DNA from: Belnapia arida
GTDB taxonomy: Bacteria > Pseudomonadota > Alphaproteobacteria > Acetobacterales > Acetobacteraceae
Assembly (NCBI RefSeq): GCF_016773205.1
Contig: NZ_JAETWB010000002.1
Location: 186,001-250,000 of the forward strand
DNA: 64,000 nucleotides
Direction of reading: 5' to 3'
Part shown: in pieces, positions 43,158-51,524 of the stretch
Numbering within the stretch: position 1 is the stretch's first letter
Layout: every line of letters starts with the position of its first letter
Made by a program: the position numbers and the translations under genes
Notes under the pieces: generated by a model
Seen by the model: only the letters and a program-made list of their open reading frames with translations
The model's database searches: none
Told to the model about the DNA's origin: nothing

Positions 43158-45695
43158 ATGTCGCCGCCTGATTACCGCCCCGAGCCCGCCCTCGACATCG
43201 CGCCGCCGCCCCCGCCGCCGCGCGACCCGCCGCCCAGGGAGAAGAAGCGGCGGCGGACACCCTTCCGCGGCGTCTTCGGCGGGCTGCTGATGCTGCTGGC
43301 CGTCGGCCTGGCGGGCGGGGCGGTGGCCGGCTACGGGCTCTATCGCCAGGTGGCGGCCGACCTGCCCGATTACCGCTGGCTGGCCGATTACCAGCCGCCG
43401 CAGATGTCGCGCATCTATGCCGCCGACAGCAGGCTGCTGGCGGAGCTGGCCACCGAGCGGCGCGTCTTCGTGCCCATCGAGGCGATCCCCCGCCCCTTGC
43501 AGGCGGCCTTCGTCAGCGCCGAGGACCAGCGTTTCTGGGAGCATCACGGCGTCGACCCGATCGGCATCCTGCGCTCGGTGCTGACGGCGGTCGAGAATTA
43601 CGGCAGCGGGCGGCGGCTCGGCGGCGCCTCGACCATCACCCAGCAGGTGGCGAAGAACATGCTGGTCGGCGCCGACCGCACGCTGACGCGCAAGCTGCGC
43701 GAGGCGATCCTCGCCATCCGCATCGAGGAGACGCTGCCGAAGGACCGCATCCTCGAGCTGTACCTGAACGAGATCTTCCTCGGCTACCAGGCCTACGGCG
43801 TGGCGGCGGCGGCGCAGGCCTATTTCAACAAGGGGCTCGACGAGCTGACGCTTGGCGAGAGCGCCTTCCTCGCCGTGTTGCCGAAGGGGCCGAACAACTA
43901 CAACCCCATGCGCTTCCCCGAGGCGGCGCGCGCCCGGCGCGACTGGGTGCTGGACCGCATGGCCGAGGACCGGGCGATCACCCCGGCCGAGGCGGCGGCG
44001 GCCAAGGCCGAGCCCATCATCCCCCGCCCGGTGAGGCGGCCCGAGGTGCTGCCGGTCGGCCAGTACTTCACCGAGGATGTGCGGCGGGAGCTTTCGACGC
44101 GCTTCGGGCCGGAGCAGACGACGGCGGGCGGCCTCGTCGTCCGCACCAGCCTCGACCCGTCCCTGCAAGCGGCGACCGAGGGCGCGCTGCGCGCCGGGCT
44201 GCTCGGCTATGACCGCCGGCGCGGCGGCTTCCGCGGACCGGTGGCGAAGATCTCCGCGAGCCCGACCGAATGGCTGCCGGCGCTGGAAGCCGCCCAGCGG
44301 CCGGGCGGCGCGCTGCCCGAATGGAAGCTCGCCGTAGCACTCGAGGTCAGGGACCGCGAGGCGAGGCTTGGCTGGATCGAGCGGCCGGACCCGCGCGGGC
44401 CGGCGCAGCCGCGCACCGGCACCATGCCGATCGAGGAGTCGGCCTGGGCGCGGCGGGCGCTCGGCGAGGGGCGGCTCGGCCCCGTGCCGCGGCGGATGCA
44501 GGATGTACTGGCGCCGGGCGATGTCGTCCTCGTCGAGGTGCAACCGGGCCAGCCGGCGCAGGGCCGCGCGCCGGCGCGGGCGGAGCGGCTGGCGCTGCGG
44601 CAGATCCCGCAGGTGGAGGGCGCCATCGTCGCGCTCGACCCCAGCACCGGGCGCGTGCTGGCCATGGCCGGCGGCTGGTCCTTCGAGAAGAGCCAGTTCA
44701 ACCGTGCCACCCAGGCGCAGCGGCAGCCTGGCTCCTCCTTCAAGCCCTTCGTCTACCTGCCGGCGCTGGAGGCCGGCATCCCGCCGACGCAGCGCTTCCT
44801 CGACGCGCCGATCGAAATCAACACGCCGCAGGGCGTGTGGCGGCCGGGCAACTATGGCGATGGCGTCAGCAACAGCTACGTCTCCATCCGCACCGCGCTC
44901 GAGAAGTCGCTGAACCTCGTCACCATCCGCGTGGCGCAGGACGTCGGCATGGACAAGGTGGCGAAGACGGCGGCGGATTTCGGCGTCATCCCCAACATGC
45001 CGCGGTATCTTGCTATGTCGCTCGGCTCGGGCGAGACGACGGTGCTGCGGATGGCGGCCGGCTATGCGGCCTTCGCCAACGGCGGACGCGAGGTGGCACC
45101 GACGCTGATCGACAGCGTGCAGGACCAGCGCGGCCGGGTGATCTGGCGCAGCGACACGCGGGCCTGCGCGGCCTGCAATGCCACCTCGCCAAGCGAGGGG
45201 CCGCCGGAGCTGGTGGACAACCGGCGGCAGATCACCGATCCAATCGCGGCCTACCAGATGGTCAACCTGCTGACGGGCGTGGTGCAGCGCGGCACCGGCA
45301 CGGCAGCGGGGAAAGGCCTCAACCGGCCGATCGCCGGCAAGACCGGCACGACGAACGACTATGTCGACAACTGGTTCGTCGGCTTCACGCCGGACATCGT
45401 CGTCGCCGTCTGGATGGGCTTCGACGAGCCGCGGAGCCTGGGCAATGGCGAGACGGGCGGCGGCAATGCGGCGCCGATCTTCCATGATGTGCTGGGGGCG
45501 GCGTTGCAGGGCAGCCCGCCGGTACCCTTCCGCGCGCCGCCGGGCGTCGCGCTGGTGCGGATGCAGGCGGGCAACGGGCAAAGCATCATGGAGGCCTTCC
45601 GGCCGGGCACCGAGAACGCAGCCCGGCCGCCGGAGGAGGATCCGGCACGGGGAACGGCCGTGGGACTGGACCGGGGGCTGGGCGGGCTCTACTAG
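43158..45695 (+). CDS. mrcA: Penicillin-binding protein 1A (bifunctional transglycosylase/transpeptidase)
   Basis: 845 residues. A Pro-rich cytoplasmic head and one membrane helix (about 37-63) are followed by the GT51 glycosyltransferase (catalytic Glu122 in EDQRFWEHHG, GASTITQQ, RKLREAILAIRIE), an OB-like insertion, and the transpeptidase with SSFK at 526-529, the KSLN motif and KTGT at 728-731. It polymerises and crosslinks peptidoglycan. It lies downstream of the amidase gene with a 96-base gap, and a long imperfect hairpin follows its stop. Confidence 0.95.
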   Translation: MSPPDYRPEPALDIAPPPPPPRDPPPREKKRRRTPFRGVFGGLLMLLAVGLAGGAVAGYGLYRQVAADLPDYRWLADYQPPQMSRIYAADSRLLAELATERRVFVPIEAIPRPLQAAFVSAEDQRFWEHHGVDPIGILRSVLTAVENYGSGRRLGGASTITQQVAKNMLVGADRTLTRKLREAILAIRIEETLPKDRILELYLNEIFLGYQAYGVAAAAQAYFNKGLDELTLGESAFLAVLPKGPNNYNPMRFPEAARARRDWVLDRMAEDRAITPAEAAAAKAEPIIPRPVRRPEVLPVGQYFTEDVRRELSTRFGPEQTTAGGLVVRTSLDPSLQAATEGALRAGLLGYDRRRGGFRGPVAKISASPTEWLPALEAAQRPGGALPEWKLAVALEVRDREARLGWIERPDPRGPAQPRTGTMPIEESAWARRALGEGRLGPVPRRMQDVLAPGDVVLVEVQPGQPAQGRAPARAERLALRQIPQVEGAIVALDPSTGRVLAMAGGWSFEKSQFNRATQAQRQPGSSFKPFVYLPALEAGIPPTQRFLDAPIEINTPQGVWRPGNYGDGVSNSYVSIRTALEKSLNLVTIRVAQDVGMDKVAKTAADFGVIPNMPRYLAMSLGSGETTVLRMAAGYAAFANGGREVAPTLIDSVQDQRGRVIWRSDTRACAACNATSPSEGPPELVDNRRQITDPIAAYQMVNLLTGVVQRGTGTAAGKGLNRPIAGKTGTTNDYVDNWFVGFTPDIVVAVWMGFDEPRSLGNGETGGGNAAPIFHDVLGAALQGSPPVPFRAPPGVALVRMQAGNGQSIMEAFRPGTENAARPPEEDPARGTAVGLDRGLGGLY

Positions 45696-45746
45696 AGCAT
45701 TTTCCGTTCGTACCGGCTCACGGATCCCGCTCTGGCCTGTTGTTTG

Positions 45747-45805
45747 GACGGGCAAACTGCTCCGACCAGGTGATTTCACCCGATCGGAGTTTGTTCCGGC
45801 CCGTC
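45747..45805. repeat. Long imperfect palindrome after mrcA (REP-like element or terminator)
   Basis: Nested arms pair outward to inward: GACGGGC (45747-45753) with GCCCGTC (45799-45805), CAAACT plus CCGA with TCGGAGTTTG (45784-45793), and GGTGA with TCACC around a two-base loop. The phrase GGTGATTTCACCCGATCGGA resembles a palindromic intergenic repeat I recall from other alphaproteobacteria, so this may be one copy of a dispersed family. Confidence 0.6.
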
Positions 45806-45907
45806 TCAATTATTCAAGCGCGGCAAGCGCAAGTGGCTGATTTGCCTGGGGCCTGCCGTACGTCTTGAAGGGTTGAGGGATTTAGGCGGGTGGCACGCCT
45901 CAGGCCC

Positions 45908-46279
45908 TCAGGCCAGGAGGTAGCCGCCCTGGCCGAAATCGTTCCAGCCCCCGTCGACGAGGACGTAGTCCACCTCCGTCCCCAGGCCGGACAGCGTGCC
46001 GGGAAGGCCCTGGCTGTAGTAGTAGGGCTCGTAGACCCCGCCCGTGATCGGGTCGAAGTAGCTGGACACCCAGGTCACCCCCTCTTGGTGGCCGGTCTCC
46101 ATGCCGTAGTCGAAGACGTTGGTGATGGTGTAGGTCCCGTATTCCGGCCCGTAGGGCGAGGAGAATATCTGGCCCAGCTCGGCATAGGGCTCGTCGGCGA
46201 CCGTCACCCCGGTCCACTGGTCTCCGGCCGGCGATGCAAAGGTCCAGTAAAAGGCGGAATCCGCTATCCCATTCGGCAT
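45908..46279 (-). CDS. Hypothetical protein
   Basis: 123 residues, Tyr/Gly/Trp-rich, with no signal peptide or membrane helix. It reads like a beta-sandwich: SAFYWTFASPAGDQWTGVTV, YGTYTITNVFDYGMETGHQ, VSSYFDPITGGVYEPYYYSQG, then VDYVLVDGGWNDFGQGGYL. GGGAGAAAATC precedes the ATG, an excellent ribosome site. The composition is unlike its neighbours and lower in G+C. I do not recognise the family; it recalls a single repeat unit of secreted PEP-CTERM-like or calcium-binding proteins, but without the anchor. Confidence 0.65.
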   Translation of the reverse strand: MPNGIADSAFYWTFASPAGDQWTGVTVADEPYAELGQIFSSPYGPEYGTYTITNVFDYGMETGHQEGVTWVSSYFDPITGGVYEPYYYSQGLPGTLSGLGTEVDYVLVDGGWNDFGQGGYLLA

Positions 46280-46518
46280 GATTTTCTCCCTGATCCCTTC
46301 TTATCGAATGGGGCGCGGCGGAGTTGCTGGCTTCGACCGGGCCGTTGACCGTCCAGGAGACTGGTATTGCTTCGGCAATGCTTGCCGGTGCGATGCGAAG
46401 CGCCTGCTGAAGCGGCCGCAGCGGTATATCGGCCGAGCATTATCTGGGATAAAATACCTATATCAGCTCGTCATCGCTCAGGCAACACCTAAGGGCCCCG
46501 GGGCCCGTCCGCCCTCGC

Positions 46519-47748
46519 TCAGCTCCGGGCGAAGGGTGGCGGCGGGGCGCCCGGCGCTAGGTCGGCGATGACGGTGCGGAAGACGGCGCGGTAGTCCGTG
46601 GCGACGCGCAGGTCGACGCCCTCGTCCAGCGCATCCGGCGTGAGGCCTGGCCAGTCACCGAAGCGGCGGCCGAGGCCGAAACCACGGCCGAAGGCGAGGA
46701 TCACCCCCGCCCGGCCGTGATCCGTGCCGTTGCTGCGGTTGGAGCGCAGGCGCCGGCCGAACTCGCTCGCCACCAGCACGGTCCAGCGCCGCGGCAGGCC
46801 GGCCATGTCGGCATCGAAGGCGCCGAGGCCGCGGGCAAGGACGCGCATGCGATCGGCGAAGCGGCCTGGCTGGGCCTCATGCGTGTCCCAACCGCCGAGA
46901 TCGGCGGTCGCGGCGATGAGGGCGGGATTCAGCTTCGCGGTCTGGGCGACGACGGCGAGCGCCCGGCCGAATTCGCGGCCTGGCCCGTAATCCACGCCGG
47001 CGGCGGGGGCATAGGCGAGCAGCTTGCCCTCGGCATCGCGCGGCAGCAGCCGGTCGATGCTGCGAAGGCCGGCCAGCGCCTCCTGCCCGGCCGCCGCGGC
47101 GGGGCCGTGGCCGCGGCGGTAGAGCGCCTCCAGCATGGCGTCGCCAAAGGCTCCACCGGGCGATGACAGGCCGTCGCCGAGCCCGGCGATGGCGAGGCTG
47201 TGCTGCCCGCCCATCAGTTCCGGCGCCAGCCCGCCTTGGGCGGAGAGCGCGGCGACGTCCGCACCGGCGGGGGCGGCGCCGGCGGCCCAGGCGGCGAGCC
47301 AGCCGGTGCCGCCGCCCCGCTCGGCACGAAGGCCCTGGCCGAGGCCCATCATGGCCTGGGCCTCGAAATGGCTGCGCGTCGCCTGCGGCACGCCGGCGGC
47401 GGGCCAGATCGCCATGCGGCGGTCCTGCCAGATCTCGGCCAGCGGCGCGGCCTCGCGGTGCAGGCGGAAATCCACGGTGGCGGAGGCGTCGAGGCGGAGC
47501 CCGGCCTGCGGGCCGGCGGACGGGTTGCGCAGGCTTTCCGCGCGCTGGTCGACGAAATCGGCATCGTCGGCGGGCGAGAGCGCGTGCAGCCCGTCCATCC
47601 CGCCGCGCAGGTTGACGAGGACGAGCAGCGGGGCTCCCCGTTGGTCGGCGCCCCCTTGGTCGGCGAAGGCGAGGCTGCGGAGGCCGGGCAGGGCGGCGGC
47701 GCCGAGGCCGGCGCGGAGCAGGTGGCGGCGGCCGAGCAGGATGGGCAT
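46519..47748 (-). CDS. DUF1501 secreted protein
   Basis: 409 residues. TAT signal (GRRHLLRAGLGAAALPG) and the DUF1501 core: LVLVNLRGGMDGLHALSPADDADFVDQRAESL, MAIWPAAGVPQATRSHFEAQAMM, DLGGWDTHEAQPGRFADRM and WTVLVASEFGRRLRSNRSNGTDHGRAG. The fold is related to alkaline-phosphatase/sulfatase-type proteins, but the active site is unproven. AGGAGAG precedes the ATG. Twelve bases behind the DUF1800 gene, with which it almost always pairs. Exported role unknown. Confidence 0.9.
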   Translation of the reverse strand: MPILLGRRHLLRAGLGAAALPGLRSLAFADQGGADQRGAPLLVLVNLRGGMDGLHALSPADDADFVDQRAESLRNPSAGPQAGLRLDASATVDFRLHREAAPLAEIWQDRRMAIWPAAGVPQATRSHFEAQAMMGLGQGLRAERGGGTGWLAAWAAGAAPAGADVAALSAQGGLAPELMGGQHSLAIAGLGDGLSSPGGAFGDAMLEALYRRGHGPAAAAGQEALAGLRSIDRLLPRDAEGKLLAYAPAAGVDYGPGREFGRALAVVAQTAKLNPALIAATADLGGWDTHEAQPGRFADRMRVLARGLGAFDADMAGLPRRWTVLVASEFGRRLRSNRSNGTDHGRAGVILAFGRGFGLGRRFGDWPGLTPDALDEGVDLRVATDYRAVFRTVIADLAPGAPPPPFARS

Positions 47749-47760
47749 GGCCTCTCTCCT

Positions 47761-49323
47761 TCAGGCGATCTGGAAGGCGGGGGCGTTGAGCACCCAGCCG
47801 GCCAGCTCGGCGACCTCGCCCGGGGCCGGGCGGGAGTTGCGGCCGGCGGCGGCCCAGACGCCGGCGACGGTCTCGGCCACCGGCGCTCCGGCGGGGCCGA
47901 GCGACAGCGCGGCGAGGCGGTGGGCGACGGCTTCGGCCGGAGCCTTGGCGAGTTCCGCGTAATGCGGCGAGAGGCCGGTGCCGCTGCCGTTGCGGGCGAG
48001 GTTGAGCAGCATCTGCCAGCGGGCCCGAAGCGCGGTGGCGCCGAGGTAGGGGGCGGCGTCGAGCGGCTGGCCATCGGGGGGCACCCAGCCGAAGGGAAGC
48101 TGCCCGGCCGTGGCGAGCTGGCCGATCAGCGCGATGTTGGGCGCGAATGGGATGTCGAGCGCGCGAACCGCCGCGGCCATGACATCGACGGGGCGGCGGG
48201 TGCGGCTGAGCGCGGGGTCCAGGACCTCGGGGCCGGTCAGCAAAGCCTGCGCCGTCCGGGCGATCTGGTCGTCGCGGCCGAGGCTGCGCGTCCAGGCGGC
48301 TTCGGCGCGGGCAATGGCGGCGGCGGGGGGCGGGTCGCCGAGCAGGAAGCGGGCGAGCTTGGTGCAGAGGAAGCGCGCCGTCGCCGGGTGGGCGGCGAGC
48401 GCGTCCAGCACCGCCCTTCCATGCGCCATGGCGGGGGCGAAGGGGTCAAGGTCCTGGCCGAGGAAATGCTTCTGGTAGGGGTCGTGCCACTGGGCGACAT
48501 AGGCGAACTCGCCGGTGCGCGGCAGGGCGCGGGCGCCGTCGAAGGCCTGGCCGCCGGCGACGCTCCAGCCGGTCAGCGCCCGCGCGGCCTCCCAGACATC
48601 GGCATCGACATAGAAGGCGGGGCGGCCATCCGGCAGGCGGGGCACGTCCCGCGCGGTGCGGGCGCTGCCGCGATAGGCGGCGCGGCCGAGCGTGTGCAGC
48701 TCCAGCAGCTCCCGCGCATAGTTCTCGTTGGGGGCGCCGGCGCGGGAGCTCTGGTTGTTCAGGTAGAGCAGCATGGCGGGGCTGGTCGCCATCGCCTCCA
48801 GCAGGGCGCGGAAGGAGCCGAGGGCGTGGTCGCGGATGCGCCGGTCGTGGTCGGGCAGCGAGGCGGCGACGCGGCCGTCGGCCTGGAAGGCGACGTTGAA
48901 ATGGTCGTGCCAGAATTCGGCGAGGCGCTCCCGGAGCTGGGCCTCGGCGGCGGTCCGGCGGAGCAGGGTGGCGAGGGTCAGCTCCAGGCGCGGGCGCTCG
49001 CGCTCTGCCGGCGGGATGCGCAGGCCGGGCCGGAATTCGCCGAGCCGCCAGCGCTCCGCCTGGGACTGGCGCAGGGTGGCGGGCGGGCGGTGCTCATCGA
49101 GGATCTGCTCGCCGGGGCCGGCGGCGTAGCGGATGGGAATGAGCAACCCGTCGACCCGCGCCTCGACCGCCGGCTCCGCGGCGGGCAGGGCGAGCTGGCG
49201 GTCGAGCCAGGCGGCGAGGCCGGTGCGGGCCAGCGCCTCCGCCTCGCCCGGCCGGGCGCCATAGCTGGCGCGGGCCAGGATGCGGTGGGCGGTGGCGAGG
49301 TCGATCGGCGCGGCGGCTGTCAT
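47761..49323 (-). CDS. DUF1800 domain protein
   Basis: 520 residues. Starts DLATAHRILARASYGARPGEAEALARTGLAAWLDRQL, the DUF1800 opening, followed by LAEFWHDHFNVAF, FRALLEAMATSPAMLLYLNNQSSRAGAPNENYARELLELHTLG and AYVAQWHDPYQKHFLG-type blocks. No signal peptide is seen in this reading; the start at 49323 was chosen because the domain begins at once. Paired with the DUF1501 gene. The pair is inserted between mrcA and prfB. Function unknown. Confidence 0.9.
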   Translation of the reverse strand: MTAAAPIDLATAHRILARASYGARPGEAEALARTGLAAWLDRQLALPAAEPAVEARVDGLLIPIRYAAGPGEQILDEHRPPATLRQSQAERWRLGEFRPGLRIPPAERERPRLELTLATLLRRTAAEAQLRERLAEFWHDHFNVAFQADGRVAASLPDHDRRIRDHALGSFRALLEAMATSPAMLLYLNNQSSRAGAPNENYARELLELHTLGRAAYRGSARTARDVPRLPDGRPAFYVDADVWEAARALTGWSVAGGQAFDGARALPRTGEFAYVAQWHDPYQKHFLGQDLDPFAPAMAHGRAVLDALAAHPATARFLCTKLARFLLGDPPPAAAIARAEAAWTRSLGRDDQIARTAQALLTGPEVLDPALSRTRRPVDVMAAAVRALDIPFAPNIALIGQLATAGQLPFGWVPPDGQPLDAAPYLGATALRARWQMLLNLARNGSGTGLSPHYAELAKAPAEAVAHRLAALSLGPAGAPVAETVAGVWAAAGRNSRPAPGEVAELAGWVLNAPAFQIA

Positions 49324-49425
49324 GGCCCGGTGGGCCCTCCATGCGCGGCCCCGAGGGCCGCTTCCGTTCAGGGCAGATCCTACACCTGGGGTATGACCAA
49401 GGTCGAATGAACTTCTCTTCTTTAT

Positions 49426-49452
49426 CCTGTCCATGCCCACGGGCTGGACAGG
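49426..49452 (+). promoter_or_regulatory. Hairpin in the prfB leader
   Basis: CCTGTCCA (49426-49433) and TGGACAGG (49445-49452) form a perfect 8-base stem, with GCCC/GGGC able to extend it inside the loop. It ends 28 bases before the prfB start and could affect translation or mRNA stability. Confidence 0.45.
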
Positions 49453-49480
49453 CTGCCCGGCTTGGCCTAATCGCCCGGCC

Positions 49481-50612
49481 ATGCGCGCTGATGCAGAATC
49501 CCTGAACGAGCAGATCACCGCTTCGGTGTCCCTGCTGAGGAGGCATCTTTGACTGGGATGCCGCCCTTCGCCGCCTCGATGAGCTGAACGCCCGGGCGGA
49601 AGACCCGAGCCTCTGGAACGATGCCGAGGCCGCCAACAAGCTGATGCGGGAGCGCTCGCGCCTGGCCGACCAGACCGAGGGCGTGCGGCGGATGGAGCAG
49701 GCCGTCGCCGATGCTTTGGAATTGATCGAGCTGGCCGAGGCGGAGGGCGATGCCGCGACGGCCGATGCCGCGGTCGCCGATCTCCAGGCGCTGGCCATCG
49801 AGGCCAAGCGGCGCGAGATCGAAAGCCTGCTCTCCGGCGAGGCCGACCAGAACGACGCCTATCTCGAGGTAAATGCCGGCGTCGGCGGCACCGAGGCGCA
49901 GGACTGGGCCGAGATGCTGCTGCGCATGTACCAGCGCTGGGCCGAGCAGCATGGCTACAAGGTGGCGCTGACCGAACAGTCGGACGGCGAGGAGGCAGGC
50001 ATCAAGTCGGCCACCCTGCAGGTCACCGGCCCTGCCGCCTATGGCTGGCTGAAGACCGAGACGGGGGTGCACCGGCTGGTGCGCATCAGCCCCTTCGGCG
50101 GCAACGACAAGCGGCAGACCAGCTTCGCCAGCGTCTACGTCTACCCGGTGGTGGACGACAAGATCGAGATCGACATCAACCCGGCGGACATCAAGACCGA
50201 CACCTTCCGCGCCTCCGGCGCCGGCGGGCAGCACGTCAACAAGACCGAATCCGGCGTGCGCTTCACCCATATCCCGACCGGCATCGTCGCGGCCTCGACC
50301 CAGGACCGCAGCCAGCACAAGAACCGCGCCATCGCCATGAACATGCTGAAGGCGCGGCTGTATGAGCTGGAGCTGTCGAAGCGCGAGGCGGTGGCGGCGG
50401 GCATCGAGGCGGGGAAGACGGATATCGGCTGGGGGCACCAGATCCGCAACTACGTGTTGCAGCCCTACCAGCTGGTGAAGGACCTGCGCACCAATGTCGA
50501 GAAGGGCAATCCGGCCGCCGTGCTGGATGGCGACCTCGACGAGTTCATGGCGGCGGCGCTGGCCTCGCGCGTGGGCGCGACGCGGTCGGAGGCATCGGCG
50601 GCGGCGAGGTAA
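49481..50612 (+). CDS. prfB: Peptide chain release factor 2, with programmed +1 frameshift
   Basis: The coding sequence is joined: 23 codons at 49481-49549, then after skipping T49550, 353 codons at 49551-50612, giving 376 residues. The first part ends LLRRHL; the second begins [24 protein letters not shown]. The catalytic GGQ is in [24 protein letters not shown], and the anticodon-like region includes the usual RF2 loop. RF2 terminates at UGA/UAA. The in-frame UGA makes synthesis self-regulating. A two-hairpin terminator follows. Divergent from the DUF1800 gene. Confidence 0.95.
49538..49553 (+). promoter_or_regulatory. prfB: prfB programmed +1 frameshift site
   Basis: AGGAGG (49538-49543), CAT, CTT, TGA, C: an internal Shine-Dalgarno exactly three bases before the CTT-TGA-C slip, the same geometry as E. 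coli prfB. Confidence 0.95.
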
Positions 50613-50616
50613 GGCT

Positions 50617-50635
50617 GAGGGGGCTTTGCCCCCTC
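50617..50635. terminator. First hairpin of a bidirectional terminator after prfB
   Basis: GAGGGGGC (50617-50624) and GCCCCCTC (50628-50635) form a perfect stem with a TTT loop, between convergent genes. Confidence 0.75.
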
Positions 50636-50646
50636 ATACTCCCCCA

Positions 50647-50668
50647 CCAAGGGCCGAAGGGCCCTTGG
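50647..50668. terminator. Second hairpin of a bidirectional terminator after prfB
   Basis: CCAAGGGCC (50647-50655) and GGCCCTTGG (50660-50668) form a perfect 9-base stem with a GAAG loop. Together with the first hairpin it isolates prfB from the NHL gene. Confidence 0.75.
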
Positions 50669-50678
50669 AACCCTCACG

Positions 50679-51524
50679 TTAGATCGGGACTAGGCGGGTC
50701 AGGCGATTGGGGTTCTGCTCGCTCTGGTAGATGATGCCGCTACGGGGTTCCCACCACATGCCATGGGCGCCGTTCAGCACGGGACGGCAGCGGCCGATCA
50801 GCCTTCCCTCGCGGCTGAACTGGCTGAGCCGGGGGGTTTGGTCCGTCACGTAGAAGCTGCCATCCGGGCCGCCATGCACATCCATCGGCTTGTGCAGATC
50901 GCGCACATCGAGCAGATGCACGCCCTCGGGGGTGAAGACCTGGACGCGGTTGTTCTCCCGATCCGCCACCAGCACCCGGCCATCCCCCAGCACCCAGACG
51001 GAATGCGGCGTGGCGAACTCGCCGTTGCGCTGGCCAGGCCGGCCCCAGGCACCGAGCGGCGTGCCGTCCGCGGCGAAGCGGTGGACGAGCGAATTCCCGT
51101 AGCCATCGGCGACGTAGCTGCTGCCGTCGCGGGCGAAGGCGATGTCGCAGGGGGCGTTGAAGGGCTCGCCCGGTGCGTGGCGCTTGCCGAGGGCGCCGAG
51201 CCGCTGTCCCGTCTCCGAGAAGATGATGATCTCATGCGCGTCGCGGTCGACGACGAAGACGCGGCCATCGGGGTGGACGGAGACCATGTGCCCGTCCGCC
51301 ACTTCGCCGGCGCCCCAGGCGCCGATGCGCCGGCCCTCCGGCGAGAGGACGATGATGGCCGCCGCCTCCGGGTCCACATAGGGGTCCGTGCGGTATTGGA
51401 CGAGAACGTTGCCGGCCGCGTCGCAGGCGACGTCGCTGATGCGGCCGGGCCCCTCCGGCAGGTCGCCCCAGGGGCGCTCGATGCGGTAGCGCCGCTCGCC
51501 GAGTGCTACGACCAGGGGCGTCAT
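50679..51524 (-). CDS. NHL-repeat beta-propeller protein
   Basis: 281 residues, no signal peptide. At least five NHL-like blades are visible: SDVACDAAGNVLVQYRTDPYVD, HMVSVHPDGRVFVVDRDAHEIIIFSETGQRLGALG, CDIAFARDGSSYVADGYGNSLVHRFAADGTPLGAWG, HSVWVLGDGRVLVADRENNRVQVFTPEGVHL and MDVHGGPDGSFYVTDQTPRLSQFSREGRLIG. It resembles the lyase domain of peptidyl-alpha-hydroxyglycine alpha-amidating lyase, which releases glyoxylate from a hydroxyglycine, chemically akin to ureidoglycolate cleavage. The start overlaps the end of puuE (ATGA), so it is part of the ureide operon. Confidence 0.85.
   Translation of the reverse strand: MTPLVVALGERRYRIERPWGDLPEGPGRISDVACDAAGNVLVQYRTDPYVDPEAAAIIVLSPEGRRIGAWGAGEVADGHMVSVHPDGRVFVVDRDAHEIIIFSETGQRLGALGKRHAPGEPFNAPCDIAFARDGSSYVADGYGNSLVHRFAADGTPLGAWGRPGQRNGEFATPHSVWVLGDGRVLVADRENNRVQVFTPEGVHLLDVRDLHKPMDVHGGPDGSFYVTDQTPRLSQFSREGRLIGRCRPVLNGAHGMWWEPRSGIIYQSEQNPNRLTRLVPI

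Noticed and set aside
42111-45809. 1232-codon minus-strand frame
   Set aside because: Antisense to the well-supported amidase and mrcA genes.
46493-46506. GGGCCCCGGGGCCC palindrome downstream of the DUF1501 gene
   Set aside because: Pure G/C palindrome of a kind expected by chance here; no U tract and not clearly a terminator.
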